Source: Tupaia tana
Lineage: Eukaryota; Chordata; Mammalia; Scandentia; Tupaiidae
Assembly (NCBI GenBank): GCA_026018925.1
Contig: JAKSZU010000004.1
Location: forward strand, 41,361,233 to 41,425,232
Direction of reading: 5' to 3'
Length of the DNA: 64,000 nt
Program-made: the position numbers and the translations under genes
Shown: positions 54,766-64,000 of the stretch, one piece after another
How positions within the stretch are numbered: the first letter of the stretch is position 1
How the letters are laid out: the number at the start of each line of letters is the position of its first letter
Notes under the pieces: model-generated
Told to the model about the DNA's origin: nothing
The model's database searches: none
The model's input: only the letters and a program-made list of their open reading frames with translations

Positions 54766-55003
54766 ACTCAATTTTCTTCTTGTAACTATTTTTTTTTCTT
54801 CCTTCTTTATTTTTGTTTTGCCTTTTCCTCTTCCTTTCTCTCTTTCCCTTTTTTCATTCCTCTCCCTACATTCTCTCCTCAAGCATTTAGTGGATACTAT
54901 TTAGAAACTAGACATATAAACTGGAAGATTCTATCTTGAGGCATTTATTGCTTAAGTCTCTAATAGTAGTTTATTCATGAAGTTAAGAAATCAATTTGTA
55001 GAC
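54766..55003. other. Pyrimidine-rich unassigned DNA
   Basis: CTTTT/TCCTT-rich at 54780-54900. Nothing else is assigned. Confidence 0.5.
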
Positions 55004-55013
55004 AGGATAAGTC

Positions 55014-55072
55014 ACTGTCTCTCTCTCTATCAAGCATGCATGCCTTATAGCCAAAAAAAAAAAATAAAAGAA
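55014..55072 (+). mobile_element. Very short 5'-truncated SINE-A with duplication
   Basis: Only GTCTCTCTCTCTATCAAGCA, TGCATGCCTTATAGCC and an A12 tail remain, about 57 bp. The near-perfect flanking repeat AGGATAAGTCACT (55004-55016) / AGGATAAGTTACT (55073-55085) shows it is a complete insertion event. Confidence 0.8.
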
Positions 55073-55170
55073 AGGATAAGTTACTTCTATAAACTCATTG
55101 AGTCCATTAAATCAATGGCAGAGTTCATTTGTTCATTTATTCTTTTATGTATTTATTAACATAATATTTT

Positions 55171-55339
55171 AAAAATTATTTTATTTAACTTTATTTATTT
55201 GTTTTCATTTGACCAGAGGGACAGAGAGAGAAAGAGAGAGAGAGAAAATGAGAAAGCAAGCTGCCAGGTCTAGGACTTGACCCACGGTTGGCCATGTAGA
55301 AGTCCAGCACCCTTAACCACCATGCCACCTGCTGGCCCC
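55171..55339 (-). mobile_element. Short SINE-A variant inserted in an L2
   Basis: TTATTTAACTTTATTTATTT tail, GAGAAAATGAGAAAGCAAGC joined directly to TGCCAGGTCTAGGACTTGAC, and the end GCCACCTGCTGGCCCC. The duplication TTAACATAATATTT lies at about 55156-55169 and 55340-55353. Confidence 0.92.
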
Positions 55340-55498
55340 TTAACATAATATTTATTGAGTAGGTACTATATGTCAGGAATTGATCTAGATGCTATAGATA
55401 CAGAAGTGAGCCAAAAAGTCAAAAGTCCCTTATTTCCTGGAGCTTAAAATCTACTGACAAAATGTCCTGTACACCCTGAAGCTTAAAATCTAGTGACA
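55340..55498 (-). repeat. L2 3' end, antisense, with a small internal duplication
   Basis: ATTGAGTAGGTACTATATGT, CAGGAATTGATCTAGATGCT, ATAGATACAGAAGTGAGCCA and TGGAGCTTAAAATCTACTGA are the reversed L2 3' end. AGCTTAAAATCTAGTGACA at 55480-55498 repeats the last part after about 40 bp. Confidence 0.7.
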
Positions 55499-55510
55499 TT
55501 TCTCCTTTTC

Positions 55511-55820
55511 TCCTTCTTCTTCTTCTTCTTCTTCTTCTTCTTCTTCTTCTTCTTCTTCTTCTTTTTGAGAGTTTTTTGCTATAGGCGGATGCACTCGCCA
55601 GAAAGACAGAGAGAAACAGAGAGACAGAAAGCACGAAATCAGCCCTCAGAGGGGATGGCCATGCTGCAATCCCTTTTTCATTCTCCTCTCAGGATCTTGG
55701 GCGCACACACACGCACACACACACACCTGGTGTGAGTTTAAACCACCGGGTCTGGGACTCAAACCACAGTTGACTACATAGGAGTCCAGCGACATAGCCA
55801 TTATGCCAACTGCTGGTCCC
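55511..55820 (-). mobile_element. SINE-A, GGTCC subtype, with a (CTT)n tail
   Basis: The tail read on the plus strand is a (TTC)n run at 55511-55562. GAGAGTTTTTTGCTATAGGC begins the body. A CACACACGCACACACACAC run (about 55706-55724) marks the middle. GAGTTTAAACCACCGGGTCT and CCAACTGCTGGTCCC follow. Confidence 0.88.
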
Positions 55821-56540
55821 AACATTTCATAGCACATGCTGCTTCTAAGTTTCTGTCAGTCAGCAGGACAATATCTTAATTAATAACTTATATTTTTCTC
55901 TTGCATTAACTGTGCCATGAAATTTCTTCTTTTATATACCTATGGCTTGCATAGATAAACTTAGATTATTTACTGCAAATAAGAATTGAGGGCTCAAAAT
56001 ATTGGACTACTAGGCAAAAATGTCATTGGTTTGAATTCAAGACAGAAAGATTTAAATGTGTACATATTTTTCAAGCTAAGTTAAACCAATTGAAGAAGCT
56101 GAGAAGGTGCTAATTTGATTACTCCCAGGTGGTTTTATTTCCATTAAATATACAGTTCAAAATGCCATTTGTTTGCTTGTTTGTTTTTGAGACTGCCCAG
56201 CTCTATTCCCAAAGACATATTCTTTTAGTTGGGAACATTTATTACTTGCCTACACCCATAAATTAGAGCGTAGGGAACTTGGATACCTTGCAGGGTAGAG
56301 GTGGCGTGAAGTTGGCAATGATAACGGTTGAAATAGTTTGAAAGAACTCACTAAACAAGGATAGCTGTGAACCACAGGGCTTCAGTTATTCTACTAAAAG
56401 CCCTGCTTAGGATTTGCATCTTCACTCTAAGTATAAATCAAGCAATCAAAATTAATCAAGCAATCAAGATTACAGTTATGCTGAGAGCTTCAGAATGCAT
56501 AGAAGCAACAAAATGTAAATGTTCTTACCTCATTCACTTT
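55821..56540. other. No feature recognised
   Basis: AT-rich. A tandem AATCAAGCAATCAAGATTAC-type duplication lies at about 56435-56475. No gene. Confidence 0.5.
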
Positions 56541-56667
56541 TTTAGTTTCAGAGATTTATTTATCAATTTGTTTGTTATGATTTTCAAGCTGCCAAGTCTG
56601 AGACTCAAACTGTTGTCAGCCATGTGGGAATCCAGTGTCTTAACCACCAGGCCACCTGCTGCTGCCC
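56541..56667 (-). mobile_element. SINE-A head, antisense, 3' part lost
   Basis: TTTTCAAGCTGCCAAGTCTG, CTCAAACTGTTGTCAGCC, CAGTGTCTTAACCACCAGGC and CACCTGCTGCTGCCCC. Only the tRNA-like half is recognisable; ATTTATTTATCAATTTG may be the tail. Confidence 0.65.
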
Positions 56668-57519
56668 CTCTCATTCATTCTGCAGTAATTCTATAATGCT
56701 CACTTGTAGAGCTGTCTTCAGGTATTAAGAATGTCATTATTACTGCTTTATCCAAGCCCCTTACATTTTATTAGAAAAAATCAACTCCATTACAAAAACT
56801 ATTTCTTAGGTTTGATTTTCTCCCCTCTCTGTGTCAATGCTATTAGAGCTATTTTGACAAATCTCTTCACTTAAATTCTCAGTTTTATAACACATTCATA
56901 TACTACATCTTACATCTTTAGCTAGCTCACTAAAATATACTATGAAATGACCCATAAAATGATTAGTAATACATATGCCATTGCCTTACACTTGGAAATC
57001 AAAGCAGTTTAGATTCAGTAGGTTAAAACATATATAAATATCAAAGTATTTTTTCATTGGCTAAAAGCTTTCTCACCTCAGGAAATAAAAATAACTGTAG
57101 ATTTTTTTTGGTTTTCATTTTAAATTTGTAATTCAAATGAGAAACATAAAAACAATTTCAGAAAATTGTTAAGCATACAAATATAAAACCAACATCTATG
57201 CTGCTGAGGCAATGAGGTTTGTAAAGATTAAGAAAGAAAGGCAATATTAATCTCTATTTGCTAAAGTGCTCAAGAAGGCCAATAGGGCCAATAAAGTGTT
57301 AGAGACTAATAAGAGAGTGTAGTGTGGTCTTTTCCAGCGATGGTGGGGTGAGATACTGTGAAATCCAGAGTAGCAATGTCTCCTATCCTGATTTGAAGTG
57401 TCAAATAAATGCTAAAGCCAACTACACTTGGAGGAACGATTAGAGTCAACGTGAAGCTAAAATAGTTTACTGAGTATCAGTTTTCTAAAAGCCAAATGAA
57501 ACAAAATACTAGTTAGTAA
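56668..57519. other. No feature recognised
   Basis: AT-rich DNA; no open frame of note and no repeat named. Confidence 0.5.
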
Positions 57520-58168
57520 AGTGAGAGCTACAATAGGATTAAGAATTTGGGACCCACAAATAGAATTACCATATGATCCAACAATTCCACTGTTGGGTAT
57601 CTACCCAAAAGATAGGAAAATGTTCAGTTGGAAATGTGCTTGCACATCTGTGTTTATTACAGCATTATTCACAATTGCTAAGACATGGAACCAATCCAAA
57701 TGTCCACGAACAGATGAATGGATTGAAAAAGTGTGGCACATACACGCTATGGTATACTATTCAGCCATAAAAAAACAAGACCCTGGCTTTTGATAGAAAC
57801 TGGATGAACATGAAAGATTTACTGCTGAGTGAAGCAAGCCAGGCTATGAAAGAGAGGCATTGTGTGTCTCCATTTAACATATATTGACTGTCTGCACTTT
57901 ATGGTGGAAACTGAAAAATTAGAGGACATAGAAGCATTGAAAATTGTTATGGATACTGGAAACAATGGGGAAAGTGGTTGGGAGAAGAAGGTGAGTATAA
58001 CAAAAGAAATTAAGGAGGAAAATAAAGAGCCAAGACATTTATGGAACACAGTATGGATTGTTATCTTTTGATGATAATGGGTTTTGTATCATCAACTGAA
58101 CTGGTGTGAGGGGTATTCAGGTTGGATAAATACAATTTACAAGCTAAAAACAATAACTAGTATTTGGA
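57520..58168 (+). mobile_element. 5'-truncated L1 with ORF2 C-terminus and 3' UTR
   Basis: The open frame at 57521-57793 begins inside the C-terminal part of L1 ORF2; the residues IELPYDPTIPLLGIYPKD and YYSAIKK are the familiar L1 end motifs. The frame stops early at 57791 within the DPGF region, so the ORF2 end is damaged. The 3' UTR follows from about 57870, with GGGGAAAGTGGTTGGGAGAA, GAGCCAAGACATTTATGGAA and TTTTGATGATAATGGG. This copy links the orphan 3'-UTR pieces at 15.6-17.5 kb to L1. Confidence 0.82.
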
Positions 58169-58172
58169 AAAG

Positions 58173-58440
58173 TGTGGCCATCAGGTGGCATGGTGGCTAA
58201 AGTGCTAGACACCCATATGGCTGAACTGCAATTTGCATTCCAGACCTACTGGCTTGACAATCACACCAGGTACACGTGCATGCCTGCCCAAAATTCCAGG
58301 AGAAGAATAGAGAAGAAAAGATTGAGGTGGCTGTCCCCTCTGGAGGGTGATTTCTCACTTTCCCTCTCTCTGTCTCTTTCTGCAGTGAGTACACATGCCC
58401 TATGGCAAACATTTTTAAAAAATAAAATAAAAAAAGAATT
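58173..58440 (+). mobile_element. SINE-A, full length, sense
   Basis: GTGGCCATCAGGTGGCATGG, GGCTGAACTGCAATTTGCAT, CCAAAATTCCAGGAGAAGAA, GGAGGGTGATTTCTCACTTT and CATGCCCTATGGCAAACATT. It follows the L1 3' end within 10 bp and faces an antisense SINE-A tail to tail. Confidence 0.85.
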
Positions 58441-58455
58441 TGGGAAATAATTTTT

Positions 58456-58725
58456 TTAAGAGATAGTTTTGTTTTTTGTTTTTTGTTTGTTTGTTTTGCT
58501 ATACAGTGCATGCACTCACAGAGAGACAGAGAGAAAGTGAGGAATCATCCCCTGGAGGGGAGGATGGCTACACCACAATCCCTTCTCCTCATTCTCCTCT
58601 TGGGATTTTGGACATGCACACACATGTGCCCAGTGTAAGTTTTAAGCCATCAGGTCTGGGACTCAAAACACAGTCAGTTATATGGGGGTCCCATGATATA
58701 ACTATAATGTCATTTGCTGGTCCCC
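58456..58725 (-). mobile_element. SINE-A, full length, antisense
   Basis: AAGAGATAGTTTTGTTTTTT, GCTATACAGTGCATGCACTC, CACACACATGTGCCCAGTGT and CATTTGCTGGTCCCC. The flanking TTGGGAAATAATTT / TTGGGAAAGAAATTT pair (about 58439 and 58726) suggests a diverged duplication. Confidence 0.85.
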
Positions 58726-58985
58726 TTGGGAAAGAAATTTAAGGAGTGAAATATATTTTTCATTGACTGGGTCTAGCAGGAGCGCCTTTAAAGTGCCCAG
58801 AGTATATCTTCTGTGATGTAGGCTACCGTTTTTCCAGATGTGGAAGGGCAGTAAGCCATTCTATTCACCTGTGTGCTGAAATTACTTCAGGGTATCTCAG
58901 TTGACACCTTAAACACATTATAAGAGAACTATAAAAGTTTCAGTCATGGATACTTAAAATCAAGGGATGGGAAACGCATTACAAA
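58726..58985. other. No feature recognised
   Basis: Short unassigned stretch between a SINE and an L1 3' end. Confidence 0.5.
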
Positions 58986-59272
58986 AAGGCAAATAAGAAA
59001 TTTGGTTGAATGAAGTATAATTAAGAGCAATCATGATCCTGGAGACAGTGGGGAGGAGTATGGGAAAGGGAGGAAGCTGAGAGAGAGGGAATCAAGGCAA
59101 CAAAGAAAGAAGCAAAACATATAAGGGACCCAGAATGGAAAGAAACCTGTTGACTGTAATGTATATGATAATGTCTTTGACTGAACCCACATGCAGTATA
59201 TTCATGATGGGAAAATTTATTTGGTATGCAGTAATGATACACAGTGATTAAATGTAAAAAAAAAATTAAAAA
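58986..59272 (+). mobile_element. L1 3'-UTR fragment, copy 5
   Basis: GACAGTGGGGAGGAGTATGG, AGGGAATCAAGGCAACAAAG, GAAGCAAAACATATAAGGGA, GAATGTATATGATAATGTC-like middle (TGTAATGTATATGATAATGT) and GTAATGATACACAGTGATTA with an A-rich tail. It is collinear with the antisense copy at 15606-15905 and lacks ORF2. Confidence 0.68.
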
Positions 59273-59544
59273 AGGAAATTCAATGGGAGAACAAAGGACA
59301 TCATAAAAATTCAGAGAATTGTGTACAATATGGGTAAAATGAAGACTGACTTCTGTAGCACTAAGAAAACAGTACTATTTTAACTGAAAGATGGTTACTA
59401 GGATTTCAATCTCCAGATTGCAGTGGCAAAAAAGCAAAAAGCAAAAAACAGAAAAACAATAATAATGACATCCATCAAGGACTAAATAGGGATGCTACTC
59501 TATGTCGTTTACTCTGGAACCATAGTTAGTGACACCATCGCTAT
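59273..59544. other. No feature recognised
   Basis: A-rich with AAAAAGCAAAAAGCAAAAAA-like runs near 59430. Nothing assigned. Confidence 0.5.
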
Positions 59545-59628
59545 CAATTAGGTGATCAGGAAAGTCATGATGCATTTTTCTGTTTCTCTATGCAAAAATG
59601 CATCATGACTTTCTCAACAACCCAATTG
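59545..59628. mobile_element. Palindromic MITE, copy 2 (best preserved)
   Basis: TCAATTAGGTGATCAGGAAA plus GTCATGATGCATTTTT forms the left arm, and AAAAATGCATCATGACTTTC plus TCAACAACCCAATTGA the right. The arms pair over about 34 bases with few mismatches. The terminal TTAGGT/ACCCAA recalls mariner-like inverted repeats. Confidence 0.72.
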
Positions 59629-59803
59629 AACATTGCTGGCATACAGAAAGGGGACATGGTAAAGCATGAACTTTCTGTTAAACCTTCTTCTAGGAAGTAA
59701 CACACCACTTTTACTTGTATTTTGTTGGCCAAAGTATGTTAAAAGATTCAATGGGTAGGGAAATGCAATCCTATCAAACGCTAGGAAAGAAAGTGATTCA
59801 AGG
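59629..59803. other. No feature recognised
   Basis: Unassigned DNA before the composite SINE. Confidence 0.5.
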
Positions 59804-60115
59804 ACCCAGTATGGTGGTAAGTCACACTGCTAAGATGCAGTGCTCTGCAGGCTAGGACCACATGGGAGACCAGGGCTCCATTTCCAGTCCAACCTAAAGG
59901 CCAGACTTGGTGATATGCACCTGTAATTCCACAAACCAGTGGATGTTGATCCAGGATGAGTAGGAGTTCAAGAATGGCCTGGCCAACATAGCAAGACCTT
60001 GTCTAGGAAACAGCCAGATGTAGTGGCATAGGCTTGCAGTCCCTGCTTGGATACTGAGGTAAGAGGATAACAACATACATTAAAGATAAGAAAGAAAAAA
60101 AGAGAGAAAAAGAGA
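59804..60115 (+). mobile_element. SINE-C: tRNA head plus 7SL-derived dimer, copy 2
   Basis: The tRNA-related part (about 59804-59897) has GATGCAGTGCTCTGCAGGCT, GACCACATGGGAGACC and a degenerate B box GGGCTCCATTTCC. The 7SL-like part (59899-60010) reads GGCCAGACTTGGTGATATGC, ACCTGTAATTCC, AGGAGTTCAAGAATGGCCTG, GCCAACATAGCAAGACCTTG. A second, partial 7SL-like unit (60013-60068) has GCCAGATGTAGTGGCATAGG and TGCAGTCCCTGCTTGGATAC. It ends in an A/GA-rich tail. Confidence 0.78.
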
Positions 60116-60649
60116 GATTCACATGTTTTAGAACATACATAATGATTTCACAGTAACAAACTTTACTAATTGTTTTAACAGTGGAATAAGCTAATCATAA
60201 CTAACTTCAGAAGAAATTCAGCCAAATTAATGGATGCATCTACAAATGGAATTTGTTAATAAACTGAAGGCTGTTTTGTAGACTGCCCTAACATTTTCAT
60301 CTGATGTCAAAGAGACCAACTATGATCTTTCAAAATATTTCTTGGAGAATGTAAAATAGAATAAAGGACTAGTTAATGAATCAAATTTCCTGCTGCATGA
60401 TTTTATGTTCTCATGTAAGTCATTTTATAGGTTAGCGGTGTTAATTAATTTTCTAATCTGAATTTCTATATCTCCCATGGCTATGTGTTTCAAGTGATAG
60501 GGTGTTTGAATTGGCAATAGGATGGAAAATATGTAAACCAAAAACAAACAAAAAAATACTGCAAGTGCTGCCTTTCTGGGATCTGAATTAAATGTGGACA
60601 TAAAGCCATGGGTAGCTATATATTCAAGAATAATTATCAATCCCGAAAA
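60116..60649. other. No feature recognised
   Basis: AT-rich; the antisense open frame at 60425-60640 has no domain. Confidence 0.5.
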
Positions 60650-60838
60650 ATGGCTGTCAACATTTGATACACATTAGTACCACCTTTAAACTTGAAAAAA
60701 ACATACAGATACCTGAACTCTACTCAAGATATATTATATCAGAATCTCAGTGGGTAGGGTGTATGCATGTGGATTTTGAGAAGATGGTGTAGTATATGGT
60801 AATAAGCAGTTTGAGAACCACTAGTCAGCAAATTAAAT
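60650..60838 (+). repeat. MER5-type hAT (Charlie) element
   Basis: CATTAGTACCACCTTTAAAC, ATCAGAATCTCAGTGGGTAG, GCATGTGGATTTTGAGAAGA and CAGTTTGAGAACCACTAG follow the MER5A order. The GAGAACCACT end is the terminal inverted repeat. Confidence 0.6.
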
Positions 60839-60908
60839 TGTGAATTCAAGAATACTAAAAGATCAGAATTGTCCCAAATAGCTATTCAATTCAAAATTTC
60901 CACCCCCT

Positions 60909-61180
60909 GGGAACCAGCAGTTAGCGTAATGGCTATGTCGCTGGACTCCCATGTAGTCGACCGCGGTTCGCGTCCTGGACCCGGTGGCTTAGAACTCACG
61001 CTGGGCGTGTCCGCGTGCGTGCCCAAGATCCCGAGAGGATAATGGAGGAGAAGGGATTGCGGCGTGACCATCCCTCTTGGGGGTGATTTCTCGCTTTCTG
61101 TCTCTATGTCTCTCTCTGTCTGTCTGGCGAGCGCACGCACCCTATAGTGAAAACCTCTCCAAAAAAAAAAAAAGAATTAA
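60909..61180 (+). mobile_element. Young SINE-A, GGTTCC subtype, sense
   Basis: GGGAACCAGCAGTTAGCGTA (A box) and GTCGACCGCGGTTCGCGTCC (B box) are intact. The 3' end reads GCGCACGCACCCTATAGTGA plus AAACCTCTCC and an A-rich tail. It has GTCTCTATGTCTCTCTCTG, shared with three sister copies. TTCCACCCC occurs just before (about 60898) and after (about 61192) as the target-site duplication. Confidence 0.93.
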
Positions 61181-61880
61181 AAAAAACCAATTCCACCCCA
61201 ATTCCAAGAAAGTAGATATTGTTTCACTGGCTGCAGCAAGTTCAATTTAATGTAATTGAGTTAGGTAAAGGAACTTGGAAGACTGGGGTTCCAGAGATCT
61301 GGTGCATGGAAGATCAACAATAAAAAAATGCTGTTTGTTATTGTTTTTAGGGTAAATATCCAAATCATTTTGCCCTTAATTGCAAGTTACCTGATTAACT
61401 TAGAGGACAGTGAGGGGTTGAGTGGGAGATAAAAGGCAAATTTGTTCCATTTGGGGACATGATTCAAAACTGTTGCCCTATAGGCAGTATTTTAAATGTA
61501 AAATTATGATATATACTTAAGACCATGATATAAAGATATTCAAAAAAACTGTGTAAAAGCAAGTTGTGATTAATATAGAGTGGAGCCTTTTTATGTGCTT
61601 GTTTTTCTATCAATTAATATGAAGACTGACTTTGCTCTCAGCCTAGGTTAGAATCTGGCTAACCTCTGAAATAACCTTTTATTACTGTTGTCATGAACCA
61701 CAGAAAATTCCGAAATGCCATATATCCCTTTGACATGGTGAAGTATGAGGTCAGAAGTGTGAGCATAGAATTTTCTGGACCAGGGGTCACATCAACAAAC
61801 ACATGGTAGTCAGAAACACTGTGCTTGAATCTGGGAGACCAGAGGATACCGGCAGAGTAAAGTAGGAAGGAGGTTGACAA
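61181..61880. other. No feature recognised
   Basis: AT-rich; the antisense open frame at 61659-61940 has no recognisable domain and runs into a MITE. Confidence 0.5.
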
Positions 61881-61960
61881 CTGGGTTGTCAGGAAGTCAC
61901 GATGCATTTTTGCATAGAAAAACCTACAAAAATATGTCATGACATTTGTGACGACCTAAT
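61881..61960. mobile_element. Palindromic MITE, copy 3
   Basis: CTGGGTTGTCAGGAAGTCAC plus GATGCATTTTTGCATAGAAA on the left pairs with ATATGTCATGACATTTGTGA plus CGACCTAAT on the right. It matches the arms of copies 1 and 2. An ACCTAATA end fits a TA-flanked mariner-like terminus. Confidence 0.65.
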
Positions 61961-61961
61961 A

Positions 61962-62190
61962 GTATATTTTAGTTGCCTATTGTTTGCTAAGGTCTTAACA
62001 TGCATTATCCTGTTTAATCTTCATAATTTACCCTATGAGGCAGATGTTATTAATCCCCTTTTACAGAAAAGAAAATTGAAACAAGAGATTAAGTAACTTG
62101 TTAATATTTCACATGAAGGCAAAATTTGAATTCTGTCCTAAGAGTCTCAAAAAACATGGTTTTACTGCTATAGTATATTGCCTAGGAGGG
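61962..62190 (-). repeat. MIR, antisense
   Basis: AAGGTCTTAACATGCATTAT, CCTGTTTAATCTTCATAATT, CCCTATGAGGCAGATGTTAT, CCCCTTTTACAGAAAAGAAA and GATTAAGTAACTTGTTAATA follow the reversed MIR consensus. Confidence 0.82.
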
Positions 62191-62221
62191 AGATGATAAA
62201 AAAAGACACCATCACAATCTT

Positions 62222-62493
62222 TTTTTTTTTTTTTTTTTTTGGAGAGATTTTTGCTATAGGGCGCGTGCGCTCGCCAGACAGACAGAGAGAGACATAGAGA
62301 CAGAAAGCGAGAAATCACCCCCCAGGGGGGATGGCCACGCCGCAATCCCTTCTCCTCCATTCTCCTCTCGGGATCTTGGGCACACATGCACATGCGCCCG
62401 GCATGAGTTTTAAGCCACCGGGTCCGGGACGCGAACCGTGGTCGACTACGTGGGAGTCCAGCGACATAGCCATTACGCTAACTGCTGGTTCCT
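62222..62493 (-). mobile_element. Young SINE-A, GGTTCC subtype
   Basis: GGGCGCGTGCGCTCGCCAGA, GAGACATAGAGACAGAAAGC, the four-T GAGTTTTAAGCC, CCGGGTCCGGGACGCGAACC and CTAACTGCTGGTTCC. It is one of the most intact copies. The target-site duplication ACAATCTTTT lies at 62214-62223 and 62495-62504. Confidence 0.95.
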
Positions 62494-62713
62494 GACAATC
62501 TTTTGTCACTAAAACTTGGCCAACATTATATACTTTTATTAGGCTGAGTATCAGGAGGCATTATGGAATATATTAATATCATAAAATAAGGTATTTATAA
62601 TTTCTTAGAAGTCTACTTATTCATTTCCTAAGAGAAAACAAGAAAGGGACCTTCAACAAGCACTCTTCCCCCTCAGCCCTGCAGCTGCTAACGTCAGATG
62701 AGATGACATGATA

Positions 62714-62930
62714 TAGCCACAGCGGCACAGTAGTAGCTTGCAACTCTGTGATGCTGAAGCCATATGGGAGATCAGGATTTAGTTCCCGAGTCAACCTGCA
62801 CATGCCGTGTGCACATGCATGTGCCCATTATTCTGGCTGGCTAGAAAGGCTGGGGGAAGGATGATGGCATGATACCTTGTTAGAGATGTTTGTCATTCTC
62901 TCTCTCTCTCTCGAAATAAACTTATAAAAA
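62714..62930 (+). mobile_element. SINE-B, full length
   Basis: TAGCCACAGCGGCACAGTAG is the head, GATTTAGTTCCCGAGTC the B-box region, CCCATTATTCTGGCTGGCTA the middle, and CATTCTCTCTCTCTCTCTCG with AAATAAAC the 3' end. Confidence 0.8.
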
Positions 62931-63544
62931 AGAAATCACACTTAAAGAAGGCAGTGACGATGGTTTCATTAAGAGAATACATGGTTGGAAGTATTTTCCT
63001 ATGTTTAGGCTACAAAGTTCTAAATGACAAATTTCACAATCAGAAAATGGATTATCATTCACATATTCTGCAATACGTTGGGTCAGATCTGCCTTTCTGA
63101 TAATCATCAATAAAACAGAAACACCTTTGAGTGAGTCATTGGAAGTCAATATTCATGGGTAGTACGATGAAGGATTACATTATTACATGAGTAATGATGT
63201 AACCAGTTTTCAGGAAATGGGTAGGCAAGATGATGTCATATGTAATATGAAGGGTACCAAAGAGCCATAGCCATGTTAGTAATAACAGCATTGTTACATT
63301 TTCTCTTAGTAGGAGAAATGAAGTTAGCCAGGAACAGAGCACTTGACAAAAAGTACACAAAGGAATGGTTCCTGGACCAAAGAAGAAGAAGTAGTGATTG
63401 GGTACTAATAAAGAATCTTCACATGTACTGATTGCCCAATAAGCAAGTGTGTAAGTATTTCTTCTATATATGTTACTTTGAAACTTTATTCAGATAATCA
63501 ACAATAACTATTGATAGGATGAACTTGAGAATTTCTGTTTTTAA
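62931..63544. other. No feature recognised
   Basis: Antisense open frames at 62922-63149 and 63175-63360 have no domain. No repeat is assigned. Confidence 0.5.
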
Positions 63545-63738
63545 GTTTTTATTTATTTATTTTTATTTCTTCCGTTAGAAAAAGAGAGAGGCACCCCCAA
63601 TAGGATCTCATGCCACAATCTGTCCCAAGCCTCAGCCAGCTAGGATCATGGGGTTGTGCCTGACATAAACCTGGAACCTTCCCATATGGCTTCAGCATTG
63701 TGAATTATTTTTTCCTACTAGGTCATCACAGCTGGCCC
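63545..63738 (-). mobile_element. SINE-B, antisense
   Basis: GTTTTTATTTATTTATTTTT tail, CCACAATCTGTCCCAAGCCT and CAGCTAGGATCATGGGGTTG middle, AAACCTGGAACCTTCCC B-box region, and CATCACAGCTGGCCC head. Confidence 0.78.
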
Positions 63739-64000
63739 TGCTTGTGAATTTAAAAGTATATTTTAAAGTCAAATTGTTTATTTGTATACAAGAAACATTT
63801 CCCCAAGTTCCTGCACAACTCAGAGATGCCCTGATGTTAGCAGACAGTCCCAGGGGAAACTGAAAGCATGATAGAATGGCTCCACGATAAAGGGACTTGA
63901 AGGTATCCATCAAGTTACAGAAATGCAAATACCTTCAGAGAAAAATCAATATGTATATCTAATTGTTAGGCTGAGGGTGTAGTCTGAAAAGAGAAAATTC
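63739..64000. other. No feature recognised
   Basis: Unassigned DNA at the window end. The open frame at 63692-63928 has no domain. Confidence 0.5.

Noticed and set aside
55419..55634. Arginine-rich open frame, antisense
   Set aside because: The poly-Arg run is the (CTT)n SINE tail read in reverse.
57521..57793. Possible host exon with a good-looking peptide
   Set aside because: The residues are the conserved C-terminal end of L1 ORF2 and the frame ends early; it is a truncated L1.
59899..60010. Primate Alu insertion or contamination
   Set aside because: The 7SL-like part is highly diverged from Alu, carries a tRNA-type head and sits in DNA full of non-primate SINEs.

Overview
This window looks like non-coding nuclear DNA of a placental mammal. 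It is AT-rich, has no convincing exon, and is dense with interspersed repeats of several ages. Old pan-mammalian repeats (MIR, L2, MER5-type and MER20-type hAT elements, L1M) show a placental genome. Over them lies a heavy load of lineage SINEs. The most common, called SINE-A here, is a tRNA-derived element of about 260 bp. A second tRNA-derived family is called SINE-B. Two copies of SINE-C join a SINE-B-like tRNA head to a 7SL RNA (Alu-like) body. A tRNA/7SL composite next to an abundant, recently active tRNA SINE, with no Alu, B1/B2, CAN or bovine SINEs, points to Euarchontoglires. A tree shrew (Tupaia, Tu-type SINEs) is my best guess, from memory of published descriptions and not from a search.

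Layout. 0-9 kb: SINEs, a mariner-like MITE pair near 1.3-1.9 kb, L2 at 7.5-8.0 kb and an antisense L1 at 8.25-9.1 kb. 9-15.6 kb: mostly plain AT-rich DNA. 15.6-17.5 kb: three antisense L1 3'-UTR pieces of one lineage. 17.5-21 kb: unassigned DNA plus a CTG-rich segment ending in an A tract. 21-25.5 kb: SINEs, including the first composite. 25.9-28.7 kb: an old sense-strand L1 that keeps its 5' UTR, an ORF1 remnant and the ORF2 3' end but has lost the core of ORF2. 29.7-30.8 kb: an LTR-like block. 34.4-40.3 kb: one antisense L1M split by eight younger SINEs. 40-44.8 kb: MIRs, SINEs and a long TTTTC/TTTCC microsatellite. 44.8-49.2 kb: the longest stretch free of lineage SINEs. 49.2-56.7 kb: L2, MER20-type and many SINEs. 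57.5-64 kb: L1 3' ends, a tail-to-tail SINE pair, the second composite, small palindromic MITEs and young SINE-A copies.

No gene works in this window as far as the sequence shows. The open reading frames are short, read through repeats or simple sequence, or lack any recognisable domain. What can be read is insertion history: many SINEs carry clear target-site duplications, several sit inside older repeats, and diagnostic bases split the youngest SINE-A copies into two subfamilies. Repeat names and boundaries come from reading by eye; boundaries are good to about 5-20 bp unless a target-site duplication is given.
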